DNA of 64,000 nucleotides, taken from contig JAWKNL010000005.1 in the NCBI GenBank assembly GCA_041391725.1, positions 248,001-312,000 of the forward strand. The letters are read 5' to 3'. The DNA is from JAGQVA01 sp041391725. GTDB lineage: Bacteria; Bacteroidota; Bacteroidia; J057. This document shows positions 45,477-54,734 of the stretch, piece after piece (within the stretch, counting starts at the first letter, position 1; each line of letters starts with the position of its first letter). The notes below the pieces were generated by a model. It was not told where the DNA came from. It did not search any database and worked only from the letters and a program-made list of their open reading frames with translations. Position numbers and translations under genes: made by a program.

Positions 45477-46571
45477 CTAATTTTTTTGTTGCTGGTTGAA
45501 AATGCTGGTAGAAAAATGGTACAACTCGTCGAAATACCGCTTGCTCTGCAGGGAAAGGAAACCAATTCCCAGGAATTGAAGCGATGCCAGCAAGGTGATC
45601 CCACCTACAACAAATGCATGGGGTTTTAGATAAAAAACGGCTTTGACAGCTTCGGTAAACTGGTCATCAAATCCGCCGGGAGGAACCTGTATATCGGGAT
45701 AAATCTGAATCGTGTGAATGAAAATCCATCCGATCATATACATCGACAGAATAAACAGAATCAACCCCACGCTCATAAAAAATGCATAGGGGCGGAAAAT
45801 AAAGCCCGTCATCAGCCCTGCGAGTATGCCTTTCAGCACCCGGATGCTGGATGTGCGGGTCTGACCCAGTTCTTTCTGGAAACTCCAGTCGAGGTGTGCC
45901 GGAATCTCCTCGATTCTTGCTCTGATAATCAGGCCTTTGTAGATGATTTCGGGGTTAATCGAATACGTATTTGACTTCAGGTTGAGCTTTTTGAGAAAGG
46001 ATTTTCTGTAGGCCCGGACCATACTGGTGAAGGTGGAGATTTTTTGAGGCGCAACCAACTTCATGAAATAGTTGACCACCTTGCTCATCATCAGCCGCGA
46101 ACCGGGAACAGCCGTGTTTTTTCCTCCTTTCATATAGGGGGAGGCAATGACCATGTCGGCTTCGGTTTCTTCCAGTTTGGTAAGCAGGCGCTCGATATGA
46201 TCCGGAGAATAACTGAGGTCCAGATCCATGACAATCACATACTCTCCATTGGAAATTTCAAAACCGGTTTTCATCGCGCCACCGAGGTTTTTGTTGACAT
46301 TGTGGTGGTGCACGACTACCTGCGGGTGATCTTTGGCGAAGTTGTCGGCGAGTTCGGCTGTCCCATCTTTACTTCCGTCGTTTACTACAACGATTTCGTA
46401 GTCAAAACGCGCAGAAAGGCTGTCCATATATTCGCAAAGCCGGGCGAGGTTTTTTGTAATAATGGCCGACTCATTATAAGCAGGCGTAATAATGGACACC
46501 AATGGGCGTGAGTCCATAGAAGCAACGTTTACAGGATTGACCAAGGCAGTGGATTGGGGGCTCATTGCCAT
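45477..46571 (-). CDS. Family 2 glycosyltransferase, polyprenyl-phosphate-sugar synthase type (ArnC/DPM-like)
   Basis: A 364-residue membrane glycosyltransferase. The GT-A domain (about 22-240) shows VSIITPAYNESAIITKNLAR, EIVVVNDGSKDGT and the metal-binding DLDLSYSPDHIERLL. Two C-terminal membrane helices (about 265-295 and 325-345) match enzymes that load a monosaccharide onto undecaprenyl phosphate, such as ArnC. Upstream on the same transcript lie two ArnE/F-like small transporters and an ArnD-like deacetylase; downstream are the asparagine-synthase-like pair. It should make the lipid-linked sugar for this module. Confidence 0.85.
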   Translation of the reverse strand: MAMSPQSTALVNPVNVASMDSRPLVSIITPAYNESAIITKNLARLCEYMDSLSARFDYEIVVVNDGSKDGTAELADNFAKDHPQVVVHHHNVNKNLGGAMKTGFEISNGEYVIVMDLDLSYSPDHIERLLTKLEETEADMVIASPYMKGGKNTAVPGSRLMMSKVVNYFMKLVAPQKISTFTSMVRAYRKSFLKKLNLKSNTYSINPEIIYKGLIIRARIEEIPAHLDWSFQKELGQTRTSSIRVLKGILAGLMTGFIFRPYAFFMSVGLILFILSMYMIGWIFIHTIQIYPDIQVPPGGFDDQFTEAVKAVFYLKPHAFVVGGITLLASLQFLGIGFLSLQSKRYFDELYHFSTSIFNQQQKN

Positions 46572-46583
46572 ATTCAGATTTGT

Positions 46584-46946
46584 TTAGCTAAATGCAATCA
46601 GGAAAATTCCAGCACAGATGATGCCAATACCGATTTTGCGGTAGTTGGAGATTTTTTCATTGTAAATAAGTCTTGCACCAATAGGTACCAGTATATAATT
46701 GAGACTGAGAAACGGAAACACATAACTGAGTTCCATGCTTGAAAGTGCCAGCATCCAGAATACCGCAGCCACCCCGTTTAACAACAGTCCTGCAATAATA
46801 TGACGCTGGAAAAGCATCTTTATAACCTTTTGAATTATACCGGCATCTTCCGAAGTATCTTCAGGCAGGGATACCCCCTTTTTAAAGGCAAACTGTGAGA
46901 GGGTAACCAGAATGATGCTGCTGAACAGATAGATATGTGGATTCAT
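46584..46946 (-). CDS. Small EamA/DMT-type membrane protein, ArnF/ArnE-like flippase subunit
   Basis: 120 residues, four membrane helices (YLFSSIILVTLSQFAFKKG, IIAGLLLNGVAAVFWMLAL, VFPFLSLNYILVPIGARLIY, KIGIGIICAGIFLIAF). This is the half-size DMT layout of EmrE and ArnE/ArnF. It overlaps its sister gene by 4 bases. Paired half-size DMT proteins beside a polyprenyl-phosphate GT2 are characteristic of flippases moving lipid-linked sugars to the periplasmic face. Confidence 0.75.
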   Translation of the reverse strand: MNPHIYLFSSIILVTLSQFAFKKGVSLPEDTSEDAGIIQKVIKMLFQRHIIAGLLLNGVAAVFWMLALSSMELSYVFPFLSLNYILVPIGARLIYNEKISNYRKIGIGIICAGIFLIAFS

Positions 46947-47356
46947 GACAATTTTATATCTTTTGACATTACAACAACACCCGAAATAATCACCAGCGCT
47001 CCGACTACCCGGAGCAGGTTGATTTGTTCATCAAACAGTATCCAGGCGCCAATAAAAATCAGAAAATACTGCATCGTGCCTGCCGGATAAGCAAAACTGA
47101 GATCCAGTTTTGTCAGGCAGAGTATCCAGAATACGACTCCCAGTCCATATAAAGCCAGACCCGCGATAACCGGCAGGCTGATCATACGCAACAGGTAATC
47201 AGTAATCGGCGCGTCATCCGGAATTTCGCCCAGGTTGTGCATAGCTGATTTCAACACCAGTTGGCCTGCCACGCTGATCAGGATATCGATGATGAGGTAG
47301 ATGATACCCAGCATCTGATCATTCCGCTTCGAAGTAATAGCCTCTGCTCCTGTCAT
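46943..47356 (-). CDS. Small EamA/DMT-type membrane protein, ArnE/ArnF-like flippase subunit
   Basis: 137 residues (or 123 from the internal ATG at 47314, MLGIIYLIIDILISVAG). Four membrane helices with a DMT-like YPAGTMQYFLIFIGAWILFDE final repeat. It is a paralogue of the next gene, with which it overlaps by 4 bases, and probably forms the heterodimeric flippase with it. It begins 2 bases after the deacetylase gene. Confidence 0.75.
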   Translation of the reverse strand: MTGAEAITSKRNDQMLGIIYLIIDILISVAGQLVLKSAMHNLGEIPDDAPITDYLLRMISLPVIAGLALYGLGVVFWILCLTKLDLSFAYPAGTMQYFLIFIGAWILFDEQINLLRVVGALVIISGVVVMSKDIKLS

Positions 47357-47358
47357 AG

Positions 47359-48320
47359 TTATGCGGTTACAACGTCCAGTGTTTTTAATTTTTTCTGCCC
47401 GGAAACTGCTTCATAGTGGCCCTGCATGGTGCGCAGTTCGTAATTGTTTTTCAGTATCCGGAACATCTCATGCATGACCCTGAGTTTCAGATCGCTTTTG
47501 ACCCGCATGGCAGGAAAAAATGCCAGATCCTGTGTATCATCAAAACCGATAAAATCCAGCGGGTGAAGCAATATAGAAGGAGCTGTGCCCGTCAGTTTGC
47601 ACATGGCAATGGCAAAACGGAAGAAGGCAATTCCCAGGTGATAGTTGAAGGTGCTCAGATACAGGACATAACTGGCGTGGATAGGCACTTTAATACCGGC
47701 ATGGTGGTCCTGGTATTTCGGTGAGCTGCATGCCATCGAGGGTCCACTTATAGGGTTTCAGGGGACGGAAGCCATCTTTCCAACTGCCAAACAGTCCTTT
47801 GCGCTGTTCTCTTTCTTCTTTGCTCAGTTTGCTGGTAGAAAGAAAATAGGCTCTGGCCAGCGGATTGAGGATATTGGGTAGGGTGGAAGCATCGTATTTG
47901 TACCCGCGTTTGGCCAGTACCCGCAGTACATTTTCGGAAAAACTGGATCCCGGCCCGCGGAAACCTACGGGCCTTACACCAGTTACCGTTTGATATGATC
48001 CTCCGCGAGTGCCAGTTCGGCGTTGATTTCTTCTTCCGAATAAATGTGCAGCCACGGGTCGTGGTGAAAAGTGTGATTACCTATATCATGACCTCTGCGG
48101 GAGATTTCGGCCAGTACTTCCCGGTTATGTTCAAAGGCCGCATCCTGTGCGACGATAAAAAGGTGATTTTGGTATCATGAGCATCCAGAAAGTCCAGTAT
48201 TCTGGGTACGGCATAAGCGTGATAGGAAGGATAAGATTCCCATCCCGGGTCGCCGTGGGTTTTCATATATGTCCACTGATCATCAAGGTCAAGAGAAAGG
48301 CTCGCGATCGGTTTGCTCAT
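47359..48320 (-). pseudogene. Polysaccharide deacetylase family protein (ArnD-like context), several frameshifts
   Basis: Starts MSKPIASLSLDLDDQWTYMK (metal-binding Asp in DLDD), with KITF before the first break. The next frame gives IVAQDAAFEHNREVLAEISR then RGHDIGNHTFHHDPW, the H-x3-H zinc site. Another break leads to TGVRPVGFRGPGSSF and KRGYKYDASTLPN, and a last frame VPIHASYVLYLSTFNYHLG runs to the C-terminus. Breaks lie at a T5/A5 run (48157-48161), at CC 47986-47987, near 47708-47716 and near 47687-47692. Restoring single bases yields a normal deacetylase of about 320 residues. It should remove acyl groups from a lipid-linked sugar. Either recent decay or consensus errors explain the breaks. 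Confidence 0.75.
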
Positions 48321-48337
48321 AGTCGGTAGCTAAAATT

Positions 48338-49661
48338 TTAACATGGATTTTGCCGGGCGGAGAAGTTGGAGCCAAACTGCTCTACGAATCTTTCTACATG
48401 CCTGGCAACAGAATTATTATTTAAAGTATCATTGACAAACTGAGAGGTATTCAGCACAAAAAAGTCGGGATGAAGGGTCTCTGTTTGCGGTACGATCTGA
48501 GAGTAATTGAGAAACTGTAGTGGCTGAACCTTAAATGCACGGTTGATATGAACACTTACAATTTCCTCGTCTTTGAGGTCGGAATAAAGGGTTTTACCCC
48601 TTAATAAACCATTCCTTCAGTTCGGCTTCAGGCTTTTTCAGCACGGGGTCGGTGGAAAGAATATATTTGGGAAAATAGGTAACCTCATGACCACCGGTTT
48701 CGGCGGTGTCCACCAGTGTACTCATGCCTATGACTCCGGTAAAGGGAATCCGGCTATCGGCGAGATTGAGTACATAAAATGGGGTCAGCGGTTTTTTTGT
48801 CGCCATGACCATACAAACTACGCCGAGGTATTCGATTTTGTCGAGGTTACCGGTGATTTCGACCAATGTGGGGTCTGCGACCTGCTGGAGTACATTTACC
48901 GGACTGGTAAATACTACGCGGTCAAAGTGTTCGGTTTCACCATCAGCTTCAATTACCAGCCCGCCATCGGGGTGAGGGGTGATGCTTGAAACTGTGGTTC
49001 CTTTGGCAACGGTAGCGCCTTTTTGGGTAAGCACCTTTTCCGCCTGCTCAAATACAGTTTTATATCCGCCTTCGACGTAACCCATCTGTTCCTCCCTGGC
49101 GGAATCATCACCGCGGGCCTCAAACAGCCGTTTGATATAAGTCCAGATGAATACTGCCGAAACACGCTTGTAATTCTCTCCGGAGTTTGGCCAGCAGCAG
49201 GGGCTTCCAGAATTTCTCGAAGGTCTTTCTTCCTCCAATTTTGACCAGCCATTCTTCAATGGTGATTTTTTCCATCGACTTCCAGTCATTGATCCGGGAA
49301 GCATACATGATGGTCAGGGCCAGTCTCACTTTGCTGACAATGCCCAGCGCGGGAAGAGGAGAAATTCCTTCGAGTTGCTGATGGAATAAAACTTCTCATT
49401 GACATAATATCCGGTATAGGTTTTTTTCCAGCGCAACTTATCCTTCAACCCGATGGATTCAAGATAATTGAGCAGGTATTTGTCCCCGGGAAGGATCACA
49501 TGATAGAACCTGTCCCAGGTAAAATCCCCGAAATCGTGATAAGTCGCCAGTCCTCCCAACTGCTCATCCCGCTCAAATACCTTTACATAGGTATTTGCTC
49601 CCGCCAGCTTTTGAGCAAGTGCGAGGCCCATAAAACCTCCGCCGATAATGCCTATTTTCAT
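48338..49661 (-). pseudogene. NAD(P)/FAD-dependent (amine-oxidase-like) oxidoreductase, three frameshifts
   Basis: The N-terminal frame begins MKIGIIGGGFMGLALAQKL, the FAD Rossmann motif, then FERDEQLGGLATYHDFGDF. Frame changes near 49352 (run of C/G), near 49180 and at the G4/C4 run 48597-48600 split it into four pieces, which rejoin as ALGIVSKVRLALTIMYASRI, KPLLLAKL, GENYKRVSAVFIWTYIKRLF and, at the end, KTLYSDLKDEEIVSVHINRA to a stop at 48338. The restored protein is about 440 residues, protoporphyrinogen-oxidase/UDP-galactopyranose-mutase-like in fold. Such FAD proteins commonly sit next to polyprenyl-phosphate GT2 enzymes in polysaccharide loci. It overlaps the epimerase gene by 4 bases. 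Confidence 0.75.
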
Positions 49662-50668
49662 ACTGCTAATTCCTGTTCAATGATTTTTTTCTGCCATTCG
49701 AGGGTTCTGCGCATTCCTTCTTCGAGACCGACCTGCGCTTTTACGCCCAGTATTTGTTCTGCTTTGGTGGTGTCAGGCACCCGGCGCAATACATCCTGAT
49801 ACTGACGTCCCTGAGCGATCTGGTCGTAAGGAATGATTTCTACTTTAAGTTCGCCGGGAGTACCGGAGATTTTTTTCAGCAGCTCGGCGAGCCCGAGGAT
49901 AGTGATCTCCTGATTCGCACCGATATTGAAGATTTCGCCATTGGCTTCGTCTTTCATAGTAGCTGCGTAAATACCTGCCACGGTGTCTTCCACGAAGGTG
50001 AAAGTACGTGTCTGCTGACCATCGCCGTGAATCGGAATTACTTTGTCTTTGAGGATACAGTCGATAAAGACGGACTGAGGACCACCCCACCAGGAAAGGT
50101 GCTGATTGGGGCCATAAGAACCAAAAAAGCGGAGGAGAACTACCGGGAAGCCGTAAGACTCCATATAAGCCAGTGCGAGATGCTCGTCAAATAGTTTGGA
50201 CACGGCATAAGCCCAGCGGGGAACTTTGGAATTTCCGATGACGCAGTTTCCTGTTTCTCTGAAGGGAATATCAGGACTCATGCCATATACATCGGAGGTC
50301 GAGGCCAGCACGCATTTGGTTCCGGTTTTGCGGGCAAATTCGAGGAGGTTTTCAGTTCCTTTGGCGTTGACCTGGAGGGTGTCAACTGCCTTGCCATAGC
50401 GTGGGATTTTGAAGGCGGCAAGGTGAACAATCACGTCGAAAGTTTCTTCCAGTTCTTCGAATGTAGATTCATGGATGATGTCCTTTTCGAGGAAAGTAAA
50501 GCGGTCGTGGTCCAGATATTCACGGATATTGTCGAGTTTTCCCATGGAAAGATTGTCGATTCCCCAGACACTGTGACCTTCTGATATCAGCTTTTTGAGG
50601 AAATTGGAACCGAGAAAACCGGCAACACCGGTAACAAGTACTTTTTTAGCGTTTTGACCTGTTGGCAT
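49658..50668 (-). CDS. NAD-dependent epimerase/dehydratase (nucleotide-sugar SDR)
   Basis: A 336-residue extended SDR acting on nucleotide sugars. NAD motif VTGVAGFLGSNFLKKL at residues 13-28; catalytic Ser/Thr in LASTSDVYG; Tyr/Lys in WAYAVSKLFDEH. Further signatures are RFFGSYGPNQHLSWWGG, GDGQQTRTFTFVEDTVAGIY and EIFNIGANQEITI. Closest in style to UDP-glucose 4-epimerase / UDP-glucuronate decarboxylase relatives; the exact reaction is not determined. First gene of the ten-gene minus-strand operon running to 39823. Confidence 0.88.
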   Translation of the reverse strand: MPTGQNAKKVLVTGVAGFLGSNFLKKLISEGHSVWGIDNLSMGKLDNIREYLDHDRFTFLEKDIIHESTFEELEETFDVIVHLAAFKIPRYGKAVDTLQVNAKGTENLLEFARKTGTKCVLASTSDVYGMSPDIPFRETGNCVIGNSKVPRWAYAVSKLFDEHLALAYMESYGFPVVLLRFFGSYGPNQHLSWWGGPQSVFIDCILKDKVIPIHGDGQQTRTFTFVEDTVAGIYAATMKDEANGEIFNIGANQEITILGLAELLKKISGTPGELKVEIIPYDQIAQGRQYQDVLRRVPDTTKAEQILGVKAQVGLEEGMRRTLEWQKKIIEQELAV

Positions 50669-50896
50669 AAATAAAATTTATATTTATTAAAATGAGGCAA
50701 CCAAAAAGGAAAATGTAACGAACGGATAAAGGAGGGAAAAGCAAGTCAAAAGACTCAATTTACTCTCCAAAATTCATTCCATAATTAGTCAATATTTTAC
50801 ATCTAATTAGATATGCGGGTATCCGGTAGTCATATTTGGCTTGTAAATGGTCAGATTGCTGCCATTAACCGGAGGCCAGCTTTATGAAACTGAATT

Positions 50897-52435
50897 TCAG
50901 TACTTTCTCCGCATATACCTTACACGCATCATGTACTGGAAATTCTGTGTTGAGACGGTTTCATAGTTTTGCTCCAGAAATGATTCCAGATGATGGTGGC
51001 CCAGATCAATATTTTGATTCGTTTTCTTTTCGTGGGTAACCATCCAGAATGTTTCCGGGTAATTTATCTTTTGGGAGAAGTATTGTTCTACCTGCTCATC
51101 GTTTTGAATAACCCAGTTCTTGTGATTCCACGCTTTTGTAAAGTCGATATCAACCGGAAACTGATAAAGAAAATTGTCGCCGTGGTAATGGTGTTTTAAA
51201 ACCAGTTCGTGAATATTTTCAAAGATGATCACAGGTTCTTCGTTCTCCTCATGCTCCTCCAGGTAAGTTGCAATTCCCTTATAGTCTTCTGTTTTAATGG
51301 TGGGAACAAATATCAATGGCGTTACGATCAGGTACAGAATCAGTAATACACCGGCTCCGGCATGGATCAGCCAGGTTTTGGAAGGTGTAAGGGTGAATGC
51401 TGTAAAGAAGACAAATAGTGTGGGTATGGTCAGCGAGTTCATATATTTGGTCTGAGCAATGGATTTGCCCAGCAAAAAGTGAATGGCTGTAACAAAAATC
51501 AGAAGTGAAGAGAAAATGATCAGCATTTTGCTCTCTTTGGTCTTGAAAAAATAGCGGAGGGGCTGAAAATTTACAGCAATTGCGATGAGCCAAACCAATG
51601 CCACCACCATAAGAAAGACTAGCTTAAGGACTTCTGGCAGATTATATATATTATCCATGCCCAGGATAAAATTCTCAATTACCCCAAACATAAACACGAT
51701 ACTGGATAAGGGGGATGAAAGTTCATGGGCCTGGTGTTGGTTTTCAAATTGGCCGGGAATAAACGGAATAATGGCTGCCAGTGCGAGAGCGGGAATGATC
51801 ATGTCGAGCAAATATCTGCCTACGGAGCCCCATTTGCGGGATAAAACCAGTACTACGCCATTTGCTGCAAGTAAAAATCCGGCAAAATAATGTGTATATA
51901 AGCCTATCACCGCTAAAACAACGTATAGCCACCGGGCTTTCCTGTCATTTTTTTCCTGAAGATACCCATCGAAAAAATAAATCAGCAAAAGCGCAGACAG
52001 AAGAATCAAAAACGCATAACAACGCATATCCACCTCCTGTATCATCACCACAGGATTAAACAGAAAGGTTGCTACCAGCCAGAAAGGTGCTACATTTGGC
52101 AAATACCGTTTCCCTAATGCCGGAAGCAACAGGGCTGCTCCCACAATGGAAAAAACCGAAAACATCCTGCCCCAGAAAAAATTCTCTGAACCAAAATTCC
52201 ATAACGACAGTGCGCCAAAATAAAAGGGAGGATAGTTTTCAAATTCAATTGCCCGGTGTACCGCGGTTGTGAACCCCTGCGAAATGGTCGCAAGTGTATA
52301 ACCCTCATCACTTCTTAAAGGGAGGTAAAAGGATAAAAATGCGGCGAGTACAAGGTTAATGGCAATCGGGACATACATGGCCTTCTTTGCCTGGATCCAA
52401 TCTAATGCAGTCTTTGCAGAGGTATTGTAGTACAT
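50897..52435 (-). CDS. GT-C glycosyltransferase, GT39/GT83 (ArnT/PMT-like) family
   Basis: About 512 residues from ATG 52435 (an in-frame ATG at 52459 would add 8). Around ten membrane helices. The first periplasmic loop has LPLRSDEGYTLATISQG with the Asp-Glu pair typical of the GT-C catalytic motif, then FENYPPFYFGALSLW and EVDMRCYAFLILLSAL. This family takes a sugar from a polyprenyl-phosphate donor and transfers it to an acceptor at the periplasmic face. It lies 228 bases upstream of the operon containing the GT2 and flippase-like genes and is likely its terminal transferase. The acceptor (lipid A, protein or polysaccharide) is unknown. Confidence 0.8.
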   Translation of the reverse strand: MYYNTSAKTALDWIQAKKAMYVPIAINLVLAAFLSFYLPLRSDEGYTLATISQGFTTAVHRAIEFENYPPFYFGALSLWNFGSENFFWGRMFSVFSIVGAALLLPALGKRYLPNVAPFWLVATFLFNPVVMIQEVDMRCYAFLILLSALLLIYFFDGYLQEKNDRKARWLYVVLAVIGLYTHYFAGFLLAANGVVLVLSRKWGSVGRYLLDMIIPALALAAIIPFIPGQFENQHQAHELSSPLSSIVFMFGVIENFILGMDNIYNLPEVLKLVFLMVVALVWLIAIAVNFQPLRYFFKTKESKMLIIFSSLLIFVTAIHFLLGKSIAQTKYMNSLTIPTLFVFFTAFTLTPSKTWLIHAGAGVLLILYLIVTPLIFVPTIKTEDYKGIATYLEEHEENEEPVIIFENIHELVLKHHYHGDNFLYQFPVDIDFTKAWNHKNWVIQNDEQVEQYFSQKINYPETFWMVTHEKKTNQNIDLGHHHLESFLEQNYETVSTQNFQYMMRVRYMRRKY

Positions 52436-52459
52436 AAATGGGTTGCAAATATGGAGCAA

Positions 52460-52784
52460 GATAGAAAATGAATAAGTCTTTTTTTGTCAACAAATGCCTG
52501 AAAGCTTAACTGACGCCATGAATCAGCAGATTTTTTACATGAACAGTAATATCGGCAATTTTTATATGGCACAAATTAAATACCGTAGTCGATACAATTC
52601 CCATTCGCGAATCCTTGTACCAATCCGCGCAATCCTCACAGACTGCTCAATGCCCGATTTTTACTTTTGGTGCTGAGAAATTACATGTTCACCGGGTAAT
52701 TTTAGACCCGGCAAAATATTGTTGTAACTTTATTCGGGTTTGGTATAACTATTGAACCATGCTACTCAAATTTTAGTGTATTTT
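52460..52784. other. Divergent intergenic region between GT39 and heparinase genes
   Basis: About 325 bases with no credible gene. It holds an inverted repeat CCGGGT (52692-52697) / ACCCGG (52706-52711) with an 8-base spacer, about 75 bases before the heparinase ATG, and must contain promoters for both directions. No clear TAnnTTTG match was found. Confidence 0.5.
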
Positions 52785-54734
52785 ATGAACATATCCTGGT
52801 ACTTAAACCGACTGAAGACCATGTCTGTACCTGAACTGGCGTTCAGGGTCGATCAGATGCTCAACCGTCGGATCAACAAAATGAAATTTCAGGGCTATTT
52901 TCCGGAAAAGTCGCTCGTTTTCCTGCCCGAAAAAATCCTTGACACTGAAAACATATCTTTCCCCTCCGAAGACACCCACTTTGAAATTCTGGGATTGGAC
53001 TGGGATTATTCAGAAATGATTGACTGGCATAAGGATATTCGCACCCAGGGTGTGTTTCCACGCATCTTCTGCCGCAACGTCAATACCCGCTCCGATGAAA
53101 ACGGTATTGCCAAATATGTCTGGGAACCCAACCGCCACCAGTTTCTCACCCGCCTGGCCATGCAGTACAAAACCACCGGGGATCGCAAATTTTTAAAACT
53201 TTTTCAAACTATCCTCGAGTCCTGGATTGTCGAAAATCCTTACCTCATCGGGGTCAACTGGTACAGCAATATTGAAGTTAATGTCCGCCTCATCACCTGG
53301 CTCCTCTGCTGGGAAATCCTGGATGTCAACTCAATCATGGAAGAAGACGCTTCTTTTGATGCCTTCGTCAAATCGCGCTGGGTTCCTTCTATCTACCTCC
53401 ACTGCAAATACAGCCACGATTTCCCCTCCAAATTTACCTCCGCCAATAACCACCGGATCAGCGAAGGGGTAGGGCTGTTTATCGCTTCTGCTTACTGGAA
53501 ATTCCCTGAATCTCCCAAATGGAACCGCGAAGCAAAAAAAGTGGTCGAAACCGAACTCCGGAAGCAACATTCCGCAACGGGCGTCAACCGCGAAGAAACC
53601 TCAGAATATATTCAGTTTATCACCGACTTTTTCCTGATCGCCCTGGTAGTGGGAGAAAAAACCGGGAACAAACTTTCCTCCGATTCTTACACCATTTTCC
53701 GTGGCATTCTCGAATATGTCTATCACCTTATGGATATAAGGGGCAAAATCAACCACTATGGTGATGGTGATGATGGCCGTACCTTTATTCTGGAAGAAGA
53801 TAAAGAACATTTCAACAATTATAGCTCACTTCTTACATCGGGCGCCATTATATATGGTGAGCCTATGTTTAAGGCCCGCAGCAATGGCTTCGATCTCAAA
53901 AATCAGGTGCTTTTCGGGCGTGAGGGAGAGGCAAAGTTTGATAAAGTAAAAGATGTCTTTCAGCCCCGGCAATCGAAGTTTTACCGGGAAGAAGGGCATT
54001 TCCTCTTCCGAAAAGAAGAAGGTGGGGGAAGAGAAATTCTCCTGCATTTTGATGTCGCACCGCTGGGCTATCTCGGTATCGCCGCTCACGGGCACTCCGA
54101 TGCACTTTCTTTTTATATGGGCGTCGATGGGCAGTTTTATTTTATCGATCCGGGAACCTTTTCCTATCACACGGATATGGAATGGCGAAACTATTTCATC
54201 AGTACCCTCGCACATAACACCATTTGTGTGGACGGCAAAAACCAGGCCCTGCGCGGCGGTCCGACCATGTGGACCGAGCACTACACACCCAAGGTGCTGG
54301 AAGTGAAAGAGTCCTCCGCTGTGGAAACCGTTTCTGGCTCTCATAACGGTTATGAGGCTTCAGGAGTGAGACATACCCGCCGGATTGATTTTGACAGGAA
54401 GCGTAATTTGTTTCTCATTACCGATTCTATCGAAATCACCGATCAGAAAGAACACGATTTCCAGATTCCACTTCACCTTCATCCCGAAGTGAATATCGAG
54501 GAAAAAGGCGAAAACCGGTTTTCTCTCCAGCAGAAAGATGCCCGTGGCGTCGAGCTGATCCTGGACAAAAAACTCACTTATACCATTGTCTCAGGCCAGA
54601 CACATCCGATTCTGGGATGGTATTCTCCTTCGTTTTATAAAAAATCACCCTGCCCGGTGATTTATTCGCAACTGACTGCCTCACAATCCTTTGAAATTAC
54701 CACCGAAATCCACGTCAATGAGAGTACTGATTGA
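52785..54734 (+). CDS. Heparinase II/III family protein
   Basis: 649 residues from ATG 52785 (MNISWYLNRLKTM); a TTG 33 bases upstream is less likely. An alpha/alpha-toroid N-terminal half (about 100-360; YSNIEVNVRLITWLLCWEIL, KYSHDFPSKFTSANNHRISE) is followed by a beta-sheet half (about 390-649; AHGHSDALSFYMGVDGQFYF, TLAHNTICVDGKNQALRGG). This is the architecture of heparinase II/III lyases. The N-terminal ISWYLNRLKTMSVPELAFR segment is typical of members encoded in exopolysaccharide clusters rather than in glycan-degradation loci, so it may trim or edit the polymer made here. No signal peptide is evident. It overlaps the next gene by 17 bases. Confidence 0.88.
   Translation: MNISWYLNRLKTMSVPELAFRVDQMLNRRINKMKFQGYFPEKSLVFLPEKILDTENISFPSEDTHFEILGLDWDYSEMIDWHKDIRTQGVFPRIFCRNVNTRSDENGIAKYVWEPNRHQFLTRLAMQYKTTGDRKFLKLFQTILESWIVENPYLIGVNWYSNIEVNVRLITWLLCWEILDVNSIMEEDASFDAFVKSRWVPSIYLHCKYSHDFPSKFTSANNHRISEGVGLFIASAYWKFPESPKWNREAKKVVETELRKQHSATGVNREETSEYIQFITDFFLIALVVGEKTGNKLSSDSYTIFRGILEYVYHLMDIRGKINHYGDGDDGRTFILEEDKEHFNNYSSLLTSGAIIYGEPMFKARSNGFDLKNQVLFGREGEAKFDKVKDVFQPRQSKFYREEGHFLFRKEEGGGREILLHFDVAPLGYLGIAAHGHSDALSFYMGVDGQFYFIDPGTFSYHTDMEWRNYFISTLAHNTICVDGKNQALRGGPTMWTEHYTPKVLEVKESSAVETVSGSHNGYEASGVRHTRRIDFDRKRNLFLITDSIEITDQKEHDFQIPLHLHPEVNIEEKGENRFSLQQKDARGVELILDKKLTYTIVSGQTHPILGWYSPSFYKKSPCPVIYSQLTASQSFEITTEIHVNESTD

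Noticed and set aside
40827..49661. Programmed ribosomal frameshifting as an explanation of the broken genes
   Set aside because: There are too many sites in both directions, without slippery heptamers plus downstream structure. Sequencing error or decay is simpler.
52494..52676. A 60-codon open frame in the GT39-heparinase spacer
   Set aside because: No conserved features and poor start context; probably chance.
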